NCBI GenBank assembly: GCA_020746995.1
Contig: JAGPXD010000005.1
Coordinates: 1,364,001-1,428,000 of the forward strand
Direction: 5' to 3'
DNA from: Plectosphaerella cucumerina
Taxonomy: Eukaryota > Ascomycota > Sordariomycetes > Glomerellales > Plectosphaerellaceae
Length of the DNA: 64,000 bases
Each line of letters opens with the position of its first letter. Position 1 is the first letter of the stretch. Both the position numbers and the translations under genes were made by a program. The notes below the pieces were generated by a model, which had not been told where the DNA came from, did no database searches, and saw nothing but the letters and a program-made list of their open reading frames with translations. Shown here piece after piece: positions 22,531 to 32,550 of this stretch.

Positions 22531-23751
22531 ATGAGGTCCTCGTTCGCTTCCTCCCTGACAGCCGGCCTGTCCCTCCTCTCGCAGGCCCAGGCCGCCCTCC
22601 TCTGGGACGGCCGGTTCAACGACCTCTCGTCCGCCGCCGACCTCGAGAAGTGGAGCTTCTCCAACCCCGTCGGCCCCTACCAGTACTACATCCACGGCCC
22701 CGACGCCGTCGGCGAGTACGTCGAGCTCGACGCCGCCCACAAGAACCCCGCCGACGCCGGCTCCGAGCAGGGCGTCAAGATCTCCCTCACCGACACGGCC
22801 TTCTGGAACGGCCAGAACATGCGCCGCACCGAGCTCATCCCCCAGACCACCGCCGCCATCAACAAGGGCAAGGTCTTCTACCACTTCTCCCTCCGCCGCA
22901 GCGACGTCAACGCCCCCGCCGAGACCCGGGAGCACCAGATCGCCTTCTTCGAGAGCCACTTCACCGAGCTCAAGTCCGGCTGGCTCAGCGGCGCCCCCGG
23001 CACCTCCGACCCCGCCCTGCGCTGGATGGTCGGCGGCCAGACCCAGTGGAGCGTCGACTGGGAGGCCGACGTCTGGCACAACGCCGCCTACGAGATCGAC
23101 TTTGCCGCCGGCACCGTCGGTTTCTGGCACTCTACCGGCGCCAGCCCCCTGGAGCGCGTCGTCGACCCCGTCGCCGCCTCTACCTCGAGCAACGGCGCCG
23201 ACTGGCACCTGGGTGTCCTTGAGCTGCCCCGCGACGGCTACGCCGATGCCGATGAGGACTTCTACTTCTCTGGTGTCTACATTGAGGACGGCACCATCAC
23301 CACCTCCGTTGCCGGCCCCGGCGCTGCTCCTGCCAACCCTGCCCCCGTCGTCTCCTCCCCCGCCGCTCCCGCCACCACCGCTGCTCCCACCAGCGTTGCC
23401 GCCGCCGTCCCGACCTCCGCCGCCGCTCAGGCCCCGTCCAGCGTTGCCGTCCCCCCCGTCGTCGCTCCCGTCGTCTCCTCTTCCAGCGCCGCCCCTGCCG
23501 TCCCGACCTCGGCCCCTGCCGTTGAGGCCCCCTCCAGCGTCGTTGTCCCTCCCGTCGCTCCCACCACCACTGAGGCCGCTGCCCCTGTCGTCCCGACCAC
23601 CACCGAGGCCGCCGCGCCCGTTGTTCCCACCACGACTGCCGCCGCCCCCTCGGCGGTGCCTACCAACGGCAACTCGTGCCGTGCCCGCCGCGCTCGCCGT
23701 CGCGCGCTCAAGCTCAAGGCCCGCAAGGCCGAGCGTGCCGCCCGCCGCTAA
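22531..23751 (+). CDS. Secreted GH131 glucanase with Pro/Thr linker and basic tail
   Basis: Intronless, 406 aa. The signal peptide is residues 1-21 (SLTAGLSLLSQAQA, cleavage before ALLWDG). The GH131 domain spans about residues 22-260: LLWDGRFNDLSS, PYQYYIHGPD, FWNGQNMRRTELIPQT, EHQIAFFESHF and RWMVGGQTQW. GH131 enzymes cleave beta-1,3/1,6- and beta-1,4-glucans. The next ~120 residues are a Pro/Ala/Val/Ser/Thr linker with VPTTTEAAAPV-type repeats, the sort usually O-glycosylated. Instead of the CBM1 module that often follows such a linker, the protein ends in ~30 residues rich in Arg, Lys and Ala with one Cys. Codon use is strongly biased to C in third positions, suggesting high expression. 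Confidence 0.9.
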   Translation: MRSSFASSLTAGLSLLSQAQAALLWDGRFNDLSSAADLEKWSFSNPVGPYQYYIHGPDAVGEYVELDAAHKNPADAGSEQGVKISLTDTAFWNGQNMRRTELIPQTTAAINKGKVFYHFSLRRSDVNAPAETREHQIAFFESHFTELKSGWLSGAPGTSDPALRWMVGGQTQWSVDWEADVWHNAAYEIDFAAGTVGFWHSTGASPLERVVDPVAASTSSNGADWHLGVLELPRDGYADADEDFYFSGVYIEDGTITTSVAGPGAAPANPAPVVSSPAAPATTAAPTSVAAAVPTSAAAQAPSSVAVPPVVAPVVSSSSAAPAVPTSAPAVEAPSSVVVPPVAPTTTEAAAPVVPTTTEAAAPVVPTTTAAAPSAVPTNGNSCRARRARRRALKLKARKAERAARR

Positions 23752-23917
23752 ACGATGACGCCTGTGCGCCCCGCGTTTTGAGGGTGTTCATGGCAAGAGA
23801 CCCGATTCTGAATCCGGAGCCGGTCTCCCCCTTCTTGTAAATTCTTCTACCATAGAGAGAACATATCTTCCATCTTCTGAGATCTGATCCACCTCGGGGC
23901 TTGTCATGTTATGCTCA

Positions 23918-25176
23918 TCACTTCTCCCAAGGCAACTGACCCTCTGAGCCTGGCCTGTAAACCATCACCAGCTTTCTCGCCCATACAAACACGCCGGTGG
24001 CGATGCCGTGCGTCACACCGACCAGCACAATCAGACCCCGATAGTCACCACCGCCTCTTTGCAAAATCGCGCCGGCGATGGGAGCCCCAATGAGATTGCC
24101 GAAGCTGGCGATGAAGAACGAGGTCCCCTGCCTCTTCCGGTAATCCTCCGTTTCGCAGACCCTGCCAGTGCAGACAGGTACCAGAGCGATGGCAGCCCCC
24201 GACCAGAATCCAAACAAGGCCGCGAACACGGCGATGGCTGCTTCATTACCGTCGCCAATAGGTAGCCACAGACCGAGGATGAAGACCGTGCTGGCGAGAG
24301 TCGTGATGATCATGACGTTGAACACACCGAATCGGTCGGCAAAGTACCCGGGAAGTGCCCTCCCCGGTATGGCCGCGACGTTGAGAACAGCGTTGAGCAT
24401 GTATGCCGACTGCGAGCTCATGCCCTGCGCGATCCCGTCCGACGAGATATAGGTATACGGGATGATCAGGGAGAGCTCGAGGATGAATACCGCTAGAGTG
24501 ACAACAGTGAACTTGAGATCACCCAGCGCCTTGAGATCAATAGCACCTCCCTTGGCCTTGTTATGCGGGAGTCGCTTCTTCAGCAGCAGGCAAGCCAGAG
24601 CGCCAGAGACGGCGCTGATGAGCCCGATGATCCTCATGGCCCCTGGAAATCCGATTGAAGGGGCGGCATAGAGGATGATGAGAGCAAAGAATATGCCCCC
24701 GAGACCGCCGGACGTTAGACAAATGCCAGTCGCAAGAGAGCGTCGGCGATCGAACCCAGTGGCGGATGGCTGATACTGCTGGATAGAAGAGAAGAGATGC
24801 CGAGATGCCCCCGAGGACGCCGAAGGACACCAGGAAGTGGTAGAAGTCTGGAGGACATGTCAGCCATTCGCTAGGGGTGTTGACGGAGTCAAATGGGTAG
24901 ATATCTGTCGAGAGACTCAAGCAAATGGTGGAAGCCACGATGCCTATGGACCCAGCGACGACGAGCAACTTGATGTCGTGTGCATCAAAAATTGGTCCTG
25001 GAGTCGGAGTCAGCATAAACCCCTCGCGATACTGTCAATTGCGCTCCAAACTTACCAATCTGCGCACCGCAGAAGTAGAGAAAGAACCCATAAGTGCCAA
25101 AGATCCAGCCCGTCGTTGAGATATTCATTGTTTCCAACGAGACGTCGAGGAACTGCTGCTGCAAATGGCCCTGCAT
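23918..25176 (-). pseudogene. Monocarboxylate-type MFS transporter, truncated and frameshifted
   Basis: Related to fungal MCH/monocarboxylate-porter MFS proteins: ISTTGWIFGTYGFFLYFCGAQ, then GPIFDAHDIKLLVVAGS, GVLGGISASLLFYPAVSAIRHW, RRRSLATGICLTSGGLGG and PGYFADRFGVFNVMI. One normal intron (24998-25055). The conserved run from HW into RRRSLATG changes frame at the CCC at 24755-24757 (GGG on the coding strand), where one base looks extra; removing it gives an exact 399-codon frame. The 5' end also looks short. The first usable ATG (25176) begins just before the second membrane segment, and the PDGG...FG first helix of this family is not found upstream. I read it as a degenerating gene; the frameshift alone could be an assembly error. 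Confidence 0.6.
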
Positions 25177-25569
25177 CTGCGCCCATAGAATATCTCTTAT
25201 GAACAAAGTCCGTGGGAGCAAATGTTCAACTCCGCCTGGCGGGAAGGTCGGCTTTGGGCAGTGCCGACCCCCCTCACGCTGGAGGCATCGCCGAAAGTGA
25301 CGGGGGCCCTTACAAGACGTGCGCCAAGCATCGAGCCGCCACTGAACGACCCTCTGCTGGCGGCGGGGGGCTTGTGATCAAACAGGGCGGCTTTCAGGTT
25401 CTTCCATTGGTACCTGTAGTACAGCCCGGCGCAGCAGTGCGGGCAAGGTCACTGAAGGCACCCGAAAGGCGCCGGCCCCCGAGTCAATACTGGTAAAGTT
25501 TCTGAGTCCGTATGGTGTTTCCATCCAATAATCCAGAACACATCTAGAGTGATTGGGTAAGCCCATCTC

Positions 25570-26406
25570 CTACTTGATATCCAACTTTCGCTCCTTCAGA
25601 ACCTCAGTCCAAACGTGCCTCCCGTGCATGCTAGCCACCGTCGCAACCCGTTCCGAAGCGCGACCCGTCCACGTCTCGCCCTCCCGGCCCTGTCCGACAT
25701 TGAAGTCCCTGATCGTCTGGTCGTACTCTCTGAAGTTCTTCTCTTGGCCCTCGTTGTTCCAGATCTCGCGATGGAGCACTTCTGACTGAGGAAGTCGCGG
25801 CTTGATCGATCCCGGCGCCGCAGGGTCCGGCTTGCCGACGGCGAGCCCGACAAGCCCTACAACGCGGGGCGGAAGTCCAAGCAGATCGGCCAATTCCCGA
25901 GGGTTGTTTCGGGCGCCACCAACGTAGCACGCCCCCAGGCCTAGTGACTCGGCCGCGATCGTTGCATTTTGAGCTGCGAGCATTGCGTCGCCTGAGGCGA
26001 GGAGGACCAGTTCGAGGTACTGGAGCGCCTCGCCTGGCTTCTGGTGCTGGTCGGAGACCGAAGTCAGGCGATCGAGGTCGGCGCAGAAGACGAGGAAGAG
26101 AGGTGCATTTCGGATGAAGTCTTGGTCGCCGCAGAGGAAGGCGGCCTTATCTTTCCGGTCGGCATCCTCGATTGCGACTACACTCCATGCCTGGAGGTTG
26201 GATGAGCTTGCCGCGCTCTGGCCCGCGGCGACCAGGAGCTCGAGGGTACCCGGGTCCAGCTTTTCGGGCAGGAAGCGCCGTACTGATTTGTGCTGCAAGA
26301 TGGTGCGCGTGGTGTCGTTGATGAGCCGACCCGAATCGAGTGGCAGCGGGGCAGACTGCGCTGCGGCACCGTATCTGTCCTTGACCAGCTTGAATGCGTC
26401 CGACAT
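25570..26406 (-). CDS. Nitroreductase-family flavoprotein
   Basis: Intronless, 278 aa. I chose ATG 26406 because the longer open frame begins with GTG. The flavin-binding N-terminal signature is HKSVRRFLPEKLDPG, followed by AAGQSAASSSNLQAWSVV. The middle has NATIAAESLGLGACYVGGARNNP, then LPPRVVGLVGLAVGKPD. This is the NfsA/FRP-like layout of FMN-dependent NAD(P)H oxidoreductases that reduce nitroaromatics, quinones or flavins. Some fungal homologues act on secondary metabolites. Full length for the family, cytosolic. It lies tail-side to the broken MFS, which shares no obvious pathway with it. Confidence 0.88.
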   Translation of the reverse strand: MSDAFKLVKDRYGAAAQSAPLPLDSGRLINDTTRTILQHKSVRRFLPEKLDPGTLELLVAAGQSAASSSNLQAWSVVAIEDADRKDKAAFLCGDQDFIRNAPLFLVFCADLDRLTSVSDQHQKPGEALQYLELVLLASGDAMLAAQNATIAAESLGLGACYVGGARNNPRELADLLGLPPRVVGLVGLAVGKPDPAAPGSIKPRLPQSEVLHREIWNNEGQEKNFREYDQTIRDFNVGQGREGETWTGRASERVATVASMHGRHVWTEVLKERKLDIK

Positions 26407-27726
26407 GTTGAGTTGATTGAAGTAAACGTTAACCCGGTGATAGCTTCCTAGTAGTGTTGCAGCCCATGCTTGGGGAGGATTTGCAACAGGCGCCACGAGG
26501 ATGAGTGCCTAGATGTGGTTGAAGATCGGTGCGAAGTCGGAGTAAACGTGGGGTTGGCCGGCTGAGCACGTAGTACTCGGTGTCCATCACGTCAACGCCA
26601 ATCCATGGATGTCGGGGACCGACTGGAACAGCCCCATGCTTTCCAACATTCCCTTGGTAGACATCACCTCTTGCAAAAGATTGTCTGAACAACTCGGCGT
26701 ATTCTTCATGGCTCTTTGATCTGTTCATCCGCCTCCATTAGGGTAAAGGTTATCCCAAACCAGAAGTGTCTTATTGTCGGTTGAGATACCATCACCGATG
26801 GCACCGCATGCACTCAGCATCCAGGCAGTCTGGTAGGATTGTCCATGTACACACCGACCGAAATGCTGCTAGTATCTTGATGTAGATGATCGGACACTCA
26901 AATCATCATTACGGAGACACAGTTGTCCTTCTGCATTCACTTAGCTGCCCACAAATAGTAAGGTAGGCTTGCCATTCAACAGCTGCGGCAAAATGAGTTT
27001 CTCCAGCTGCCTCAGTGGCATAGCTCATCTTGTTGCAATCATTCCCTGTAGAAAACAAAGCCTGGGCTCTCAATCAAGGTCTAGATACTTTCGGTGAAAG
27101 TTGACACTTTGCAGTAACAACACCACAGACATTTCTCAGGTGACTCTGCCATTCTGATCCTGGCCATCGGCTCAGGCCTCGGCATTCCAACTTCCGAACC
27201 TGCCTACCTAGGTCCATAAGGCCTGGCTCTTCCACGTAAGCACCGGGTTGCATCCCATTTGCATTGTGACATCGGAGTATCTCCGACCAACGCGACTCGC
27301 TTGGGTCCTGGCGCAGCAGTAAGAACAGAGCGGTTCATCAGTTTCTCCGATTGGGAACCAGGGATATTAGGCGGAGCAGCAATATATTTCCTACCTTGAA
27401 TTCTCCCAGCATGGCGTCACATGTTACTATTCTGGCTAAAACTCCGTCTGCTGTTGCTGTCATCCCTGTACGTGAATTCCGAAGAGGCCTGCATCCCATC
27501 TTGACCATGCGGAAGGGGAATCATCGCCTGCAGCACCGGGGATACGTACATGAAGTGACGTGTCATGGCCCCATTGTCCCGAGTCATTGAAAAATATGTT
27601 GTGATCAGACAAGATATAAGCTGCCCGTCCCACATCGCATGTCTTCTCTATTCATCTCGACCAGTCACGGACCCCCCAGTGCCTCATAGTCTCCAAACCA
27701 AACAACAAACCAGAATTCCAGCCATC
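26407..27726. other. Intergenic region, no supported gene
   Basis: The stretch is relatively AT-rich. A 99-codon ATG-initiated frame exists on the minus strand (26429-26728), but it resembles no family I know and overlaps the nitroreductase leader. TATAAG at 27615-27620 lies about 107 bp before the next ATG and probably belongs to the small secreted protein gene. Confidence 0.4.
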
Positions 27727-28008
27727 ATGAAGATCTCCATCGTCATTGCTACCATTTGCGGTGCTTCTCTCGGCCTCGCCGGCGTTGCCCAGCCCCGTCA
27801 AACCTGCGACGTCGGCCTCTGCCCTGCCAAGTGCACGAGCAACAACATGGTACGTCGCGCCCTTCTCCGTGATACCTCACTTGAGGTGAGCAAGGCACCA
27901 AGTCTAACACATTTCATGAAGACATTTAAGGAGGGCGACTGCTGGGGTCCCCGAGCCATCTGCATCTGTGTCGACGAGGATGGCGTCGAGTACGGTACTA
28001 GCGTCTAA
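27727..28008 (+). CDS. Small secreted six-cysteine protein, defensin-like (CS-alpha-beta) spacing
   Basis: Two exons, 27727-27849 and 27922-28008, give 69 aa. The 72-nt intron has a GTACGT donor and CTAAC branch at 27904. Signal peptide: MKISIVIATICGASLGLAG. The mature part has exactly six cysteines spaced C-x4-C-x3-C-x11-C-x6-C-x1-C. The CxxxC...CxC core is the cysteine-stabilised alpha-beta signature of fungal, insect and plant defensins, with a shorter first loop than typical fungal members. The mature chain is acidic near its end (CVDEDGVEYG), whereas antimicrobial defensins are usually cationic, so an effector or another role is possible. No propeptide or dibasic site is obvious. The assignment rests on spacing only. 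Confidence 0.7.
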   Translation: MKISIVIATICGASLGLAGVAQPRQTCDVGLCPAKCTSNNMVRRALLRDTSLEVSKAPSLTHFMKTFKEGDCWGPRAICICVDEDGVEYGTSV

Positions 28009-28371
28009 AGGGGGAGGAATGCCTGCTTCATTTTTCAGGTCGGCAGGTGTGGGCAGAAGTCCACATACACTCAAGAACATTGTCAGCCGATCCTTGAATC
28101 CCACGACTTCTGTTCCGCTGTTGTCAAATCGCCGGCGAGAATCGAGTGGGCTTGGATGTTTAGTGAAATCAATGAATCTGGTATGTAACCTGACGCCTTC
28201 GTGAGACATGATCGAATGAGGCTGTCTGTGATGCCAGCCCGGCCTGCTCGACAACTGAGAGGTAGACACAGAGTGAGAAGATTTTGGTGAATTTGCCATG
28301 GACAAAAGGACCAGTGGTTACCTGCTTCTAACATGAAGTCATGTCCTCCCAAGTACCCTTCGACCTGTCGG
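28009..28371. other. Intergenic region between convergent genes
   Basis: It lies between the small secreted protein (rightward) and the 3' end of a leftward zinc-cluster regulator. Only shadow frames are seen. Confidence 0.4.
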
Positions 28372-30759
28372 CTAGAAAACAATGGGCAAGTTCCACATGG
28401 TATCCCAAAAAGACCCCTCCGGCTCTATCGATTCGGGCGCCGCGCAGCCATCCCAAAATTGAAAAGGGGCCACACTGTGGCTCAGGGGAAGAGCAAGCCA
28501 GTCATCAGTGGCTGCGTCTCCCAGTCCCCCGGGCCAGCTGGAGCCATCGTCACTATGCGGCCGCGCATCGTCCATGTAATTTTGCCCACTGTCGAGATTA
28601 GGCAGAGGCCTTTGCCCAAGCAATGTAGGCAGAGCATGCGGCGCCGACGCAGGGACCATGCCCTGCTCGAACTTTGCTAGAAAGACACCTAGCAGAGTAC
28701 TGTAGCGCGATACAAGGTCGCCCTCGTCAACGCTGCTAGCTTTGAGGCAGGTGATGTACTCTTGGAGACAGGACAGTGATGTCCTCAGGTGTGCAGTGCT
28801 GGTGCCGAGACTCAGGGCCTTGAGGAGGAGGACGGAGGAGGTAATGACGCGAAGGAAGATACGCACGGGGCAAAAGCGGAGCGAACTAGTAGCAAAAAGT
28901 CGCCGAGTTGCTTCCAGGACTTGGACGGAGCCGTCCACGACCTCTTTGATGAAATCATACTCGGTGCCCTGGACTGTCGAGTTTAAGGTCGCGTGGATGG
29001 AAGGGTCGGCAGTGCCGGTAAAGTTGCCCCCGAGGATCCTGTCAACGATGGCCTGAGCTCCGAGGGAGTTCATGAAGGCGCGTGAGTGGTGATACTTAAT
29101 GCAAAGCTCCTCAACGGCCGGCGAGGAGATGGCCCCTGGGTCCAGATGGGTCTTCCTCCAGGCGACAAGCTGTTGCCGGAAGTGGCGGGTGATGCTGGCG
29201 TAGCGCCCGGAGCGTAGAAGGGCCTGAACACCTGCTGCCGAGGGGAAGAGGACGTCGTGCATGGAGCGGAGAAGCTGCGTCAGGTCTAGCCATGCCGCGA
29301 CGACGAGAGAGTCCGAGTCGTTGCTGGGAATGTTGACGCTTTGTCGGCCTGCTCCTGTCGTAATCCGAGCCAGGCTTTCGGGTACCATGGACGGGCAGCC
29401 CAGGCGAAATGAGTGCTGCTCCATGAGAATAAGAAGCACTTCTCGTACACGAGCACTCCGCGCATGCAGGCCGGGTTGTCGTGCCGCCGCGACGGAGGCG
29501 TCGATTGGCGAGGGGCCGTCGTAGATACCGAGTTCAAGAGCCAAGGTCTGGGCGCAACCCAGCAACATCCAGGCCATTCGGTCCGAGGTTCTGGCCGGCT
29601 TGATCACGTCGGTTTGCCACACAGGACTATCGGACTCGTCGCTGATGTCTTCTCTGGTGCCGTATTCGTCGCCGCCGACACCGAAGGCACTGTGAAGCAG
29701 GCCAGAGTCCCAGCCGTCCGAGGCCGGCGGATAGTAGATGGCGCGTGGGTGCCATTCGACAAGGAGAATCAACGCCTCGACGGAGCCACGAGTCCTGGTC
29801 CTGGCCGTGGACCCCTTTTCTTGACCCGAGATGATGCGCAGGATGAGATGCTGGCAGTGCTCCCACAGCCGCTGATGGACGAGAATGCCGCGGGCGGCGC
29901 CAGCTGCGGGCGAGAGGGTGTGGTAGCGGGATGAGATGAGTAGAATCGCGATGCATAGGAGCGGCTCCTTTGCGACAATGCGGAAGTGACCGTCGTGGGA
30001 TGCGTCCATTCCGCGGGAGATGAGGCTCAAGGGTGCTAAGTTGCGGAAGAAGAGGTCCATGTAAGCGACGCACTCATGCGGTGTGAGCCAACCCATCTTA
30101 ACAAATCGAAAGTTACTCCAGAGACGAATGAGCGATGGTGGTATCGGCAGAGGTTGTGCTGGGGATGTACCCTGTATCGAGGTATGACTGTTGCCCTGAG
30201 TGTAAGACGTCGATGCCGGCACCGACGCCGGGGTTCTGCCCGAGACAGAGTGGTCCTGCTCGGCGGCAGCCTGGAACAAGAGTCGAAGAGCATCGTTGCC
30301 GTTGGACACGACGGTTCGAATCATCGAGGCGGTCAGGTCTGCGACAGGAAGGTCATCGGCGGCGGTGCTTATCCCTTGTCGTGGTGGATTCGTAGGGGCC
30401 TCTGGGAAAGACGTTGCTGTCTGAAAGTTGGAGTCATCGGGATTGTCATCAACAGGATCGCCGTCATCGACCTCGACGTCAAGCACACTCGTCGATGGTC
30501 GGTTCGCCCTTTCGACGGGGAAGACACACTCCCTCTTCTCGCGCGCGCAGCGCAGGCAGGTCAAGTTGGCACCTGCGCCAGCGCCGCCATCACCCGCTTC
30601 AACAACGCAGCGGATCTTCTTCCGGCGGCACAGGTTGCAGGCCTTGTACGTGCGCCGGAATCCCCGCACGCGGCGAAGGGGAGGGTGGCCCGGGCCAGCG
30701 GGATGCTCGTCCTGTTGCTCGCTGGTATCCCGGGGGTCCGGGCCCAGCTCCATCTCCAT
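28372..30759 (-). CDS. Zn2Cys6 transcription factor with long zinc-cluster loop
   Basis: Intronless, 795 aa from ATG 30759. The frame is open further up, with ATGs at 30975 and 31050, so the N-terminus is uncertain. The DNA-binding domain lies near residues 40-80: KACNLCRRKKIRC, then a 16-residue Gly/Ala-rich loop before CLRCAREKREC. The loop between Cys3 and Cys4 is longer than the usual 5-12 residues. A fungal transcription-factor middle region follows (LSPAAGAARGILVHQRLWEHC, GSVEALILLVEWHPRAIYY, WMLLGCAQTLALELGIYDG). It is nuclear by inference. It faces the isocitrate-lyase-like gene promoter 600 bp upstream but target genes cannot be read from the sequence. Confidence 0.85.
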   Translation of the reverse strand: MEMELGPDPRDTSEQQDEHPAGPGHPPLRRVRGFRRTYKACNLCRRKKIRCVVEAGDGGAGAGANLTCLRCAREKRECVFPVERANRPSTSVLDVEVDDGDPVDDNPDDSNFQTATSFPEAPTNPPRQGISTAADDLPVADLTASMIRTVVSNGNDALRLLFQAAAEQDHSVSGRTPASVPASTSYTQGNSHTSIQGTSPAQPLPIPPSLIRLWSNFRFVKMGWLTPHECVAYMDLFFRNLAPLSLISRGMDASHDGHFRIVAKEPLLCIAILLISSRYHTLSPAAGAARGILVHQRLWEHCQHLILRIISGQEKGSTARTRTRGSVEALILLVEWHPRAIYYPPASDGWDSGLLHSAFGVGGDEYGTREDISDESDSPVWQTDVIKPARTSDRMAWMLLGCAQTLALELGIYDGPSPIDASVAAARQPGLHARSARVREVLLILMEQHSFRLGCPSMVPESLARITTGAGRQSVNIPSNDSDSLVVAAWLDLTQLLRSMHDVLFPSAAGVQALLRSGRYASITRHFRQQLVAWRKTHLDPGAISSPAVEELCIKYHHSRAFMNSLGAQAIVDRILGGNFTGTADPSIHATLNSTVQGTEYDFIKEVVDGSVQVLEATRRLFATSSLRFCPVRIFLRVITSSVLLLKALSLGTSTAHLRTSLSCLQEYITCLKASSVDEGDLVSRYSTLLGVFLAKFEQGMVPASAPHALPTLLGQRPLPNLDSGQNYMDDARPHSDDGSSWPGGLGDAATDDWLALPLSHSVAPFQFWDGCAAPESIEPEGSFWDTMWNLPIVF

Positions 30760-31367
30760 ATGCTGCAAGGTACTCGATCTTGGATTTCTGGGGTGCTGCT
30801 GGCCAGCCGGATTGGCTGTCTTGGATGCGGGGGGTTGTTGTCGTTGTAGCTGGTGATACAAGCCGAGCCGGTGATGTTGAGGGAACGGAAAGTGACGGAA
30901 CAGGAGAGGGGGGCTGCCGAATGGGTTTTTGTACCAGTGCCTTGCCGAAGCTGGGGGTCCCAGGTTAGCTTCCATTTGGCTAGCGCGTCTACTGGGCGGA
31001 AATCGGGGCCTCGGTGTGATTTTCATCACCATTGCCTTGCAGGGCAGCATGACTCGCGGTCGACCGACCCCCCTTTCCCTCCTCGAAGAAAGGAACTTCG
31101 TCACTGTGAAGAAGATGTCTTATTTCAGTTGATAACACCGCTCGAGGGAAGACTGGAGGTTTAACAGCGCGGAGGGACCACTGTGGCTTCAATGTTGTTA
31201 GTGGACATGCGGTCTGGTGTCATCCCGGGGACTTTTGCTTTCACTTGCAACAAGAAGATGACTTGAAGTCCCTCCCTCTGATCTATGAACTGAGACGTGA
31301 CCTTGTAGAGCTCTCTAGATGTTATGTTCTAATGCAGCTACTCAGACCTTTCTAAGATCTGTCCTCC
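30760..31367. other. Upstream region of the zinc-cluster regulator
   Basis: It may contain extra N-terminal codons of the regulator, because its frame is open to about 31104, with ATGs at 30975 and 31050. Otherwise nothing is recognised. Confidence 0.4.
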
Positions 31368-32550
31368 CTAATGAGCGCCGTTCACCCCATTGCTTGCCTT
31401 TCCGTTAACCTCTGCCAGCAGAACATTGTCGTCGTGCTTGTACTTGTCTTCCAGCTCCCAGTACTTGCCGAATCCAACACCTTGGCACACATCGCCAAAG
31501 TCCATGATCATGGGTGGTGCACCCTCCATGAAGCTCTTCTTCAGGTTCTCAAGAGCCTGACGGACACTCACCAGATGGGCGGCAACAAGGGAGATGGGGT
31601 AGGCAACACCACAAAAGCCGAGTGCCGCGAGCTCCTTGGCCGAAAGGTTCTCCGTCTTGCCGCCCTCGATGACTAAAAGCGTTAGCAGTGAACGCAATAA
31701 AAGACATGGGACAGCCTACTGTTTGCGAAGATGGGCATCTGCACTTCCTTGACGACTCTCGCGAGGGCTTCGCGGTCAGGCAGTGCCTCGACGAAGACAG
31801 CATCAACGCCGAGCCGCTTGAACTCCTTGACGCGTGCAAGAGCCTCATCCCAGCCGTGGACAAGAGCATCGGTACGTCCAAGAATGAAGATGTCCAGGCC
31901 CTCGTCTCTCGCATCACAGGCCGCCTTGATGCGTGCGTAGGCCTCTCCCCTAGGAACCACAGACTTCCCCTTTGTGTGGCCACAGCCTGAATCGCCATCG
32001 TGCGTCAGCGAAACCAAGTTGGATGGGAACATCAGATGAGCAAAAGGGGAGACTCACGCTTCGGCCACGTCTGATCCTCAATCATGACACCCGCGGCGCC
32101 AGCAAGGGCAAAACTCTCGACAGTCCTGCGCACATTGACGGGGCTGCCGTAGCCCGTGTCACCGTCGACCATGATCGGCACCGAGACAACGCGAGCAGTC
32201 TCCTTGATCTTGCTGCACATGTCCTCGAGGGCGATGTAACCAGCATCTGGCAGACCGTTGGCACTGGCAACAGCATAGCCCGAGACGAAGACCATAGGGA
32301 ATCCGGCCTCTTCAGCCAGACGTGCTGTCAGACCATCGTACGTGCAGGCGTGGGCGAGGATCTTGGTCGGGTCGGCATGCGACTCGAGAATCATCGTCCT
32401 GAGTCGCGACGTCTGTACGGACGGGATGCGGCCTCGCACATTCTGGAGAGTCAGGTTGACCTGCTTCTCAAGCTGGCCAGGAGAGCCGGGCTTCTGCACC
32501 AAAGTGGTGTCGAATGAGAAGGGATAGGGGATGGACTTGGTAGACGACAT
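31368..32550 (-). CDS. Isocitrate lyase / PEP mutase superfamily enzyme
   Basis: 354 aa in three exons, with introns 31987-32057 and 31673-31719. Family signatures in order: RLRTMILESHADPTKILAHACTYDG, VFVSGYAVASANGLPDAGY, the metal-binding DGDTGYGSPVNV, GVMIEDQTWPKR spliced to CGHTKGKSVV (the catalytic Cys-Gly-His loop), and ILGRTDALVHGWDEA. The intron interrupts the catalytic loop just before the cysteine. The superfamily includes methylisocitrate lyase, oxaloacetate acetylhydrolase and phosphonopyruvate hydrolase; all act on 2-oxo acids with Mg2+. I cannot separate these, though the length suits the fungal oxaloacetate-hydrolase/methylisocitrate-lyase-like group. The start at ATG 32550 was chosen over 32664. 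It is divergent from an organic-anion-type MFS. Confidence 0.85.

Noticed and set aside
26429..26728. 99-codon ATG-initiated frame on the minus strand
   Set aside because: No recognisable motif, and it overlaps the nitroreductase leader; it could be a remnant but I cannot support it.
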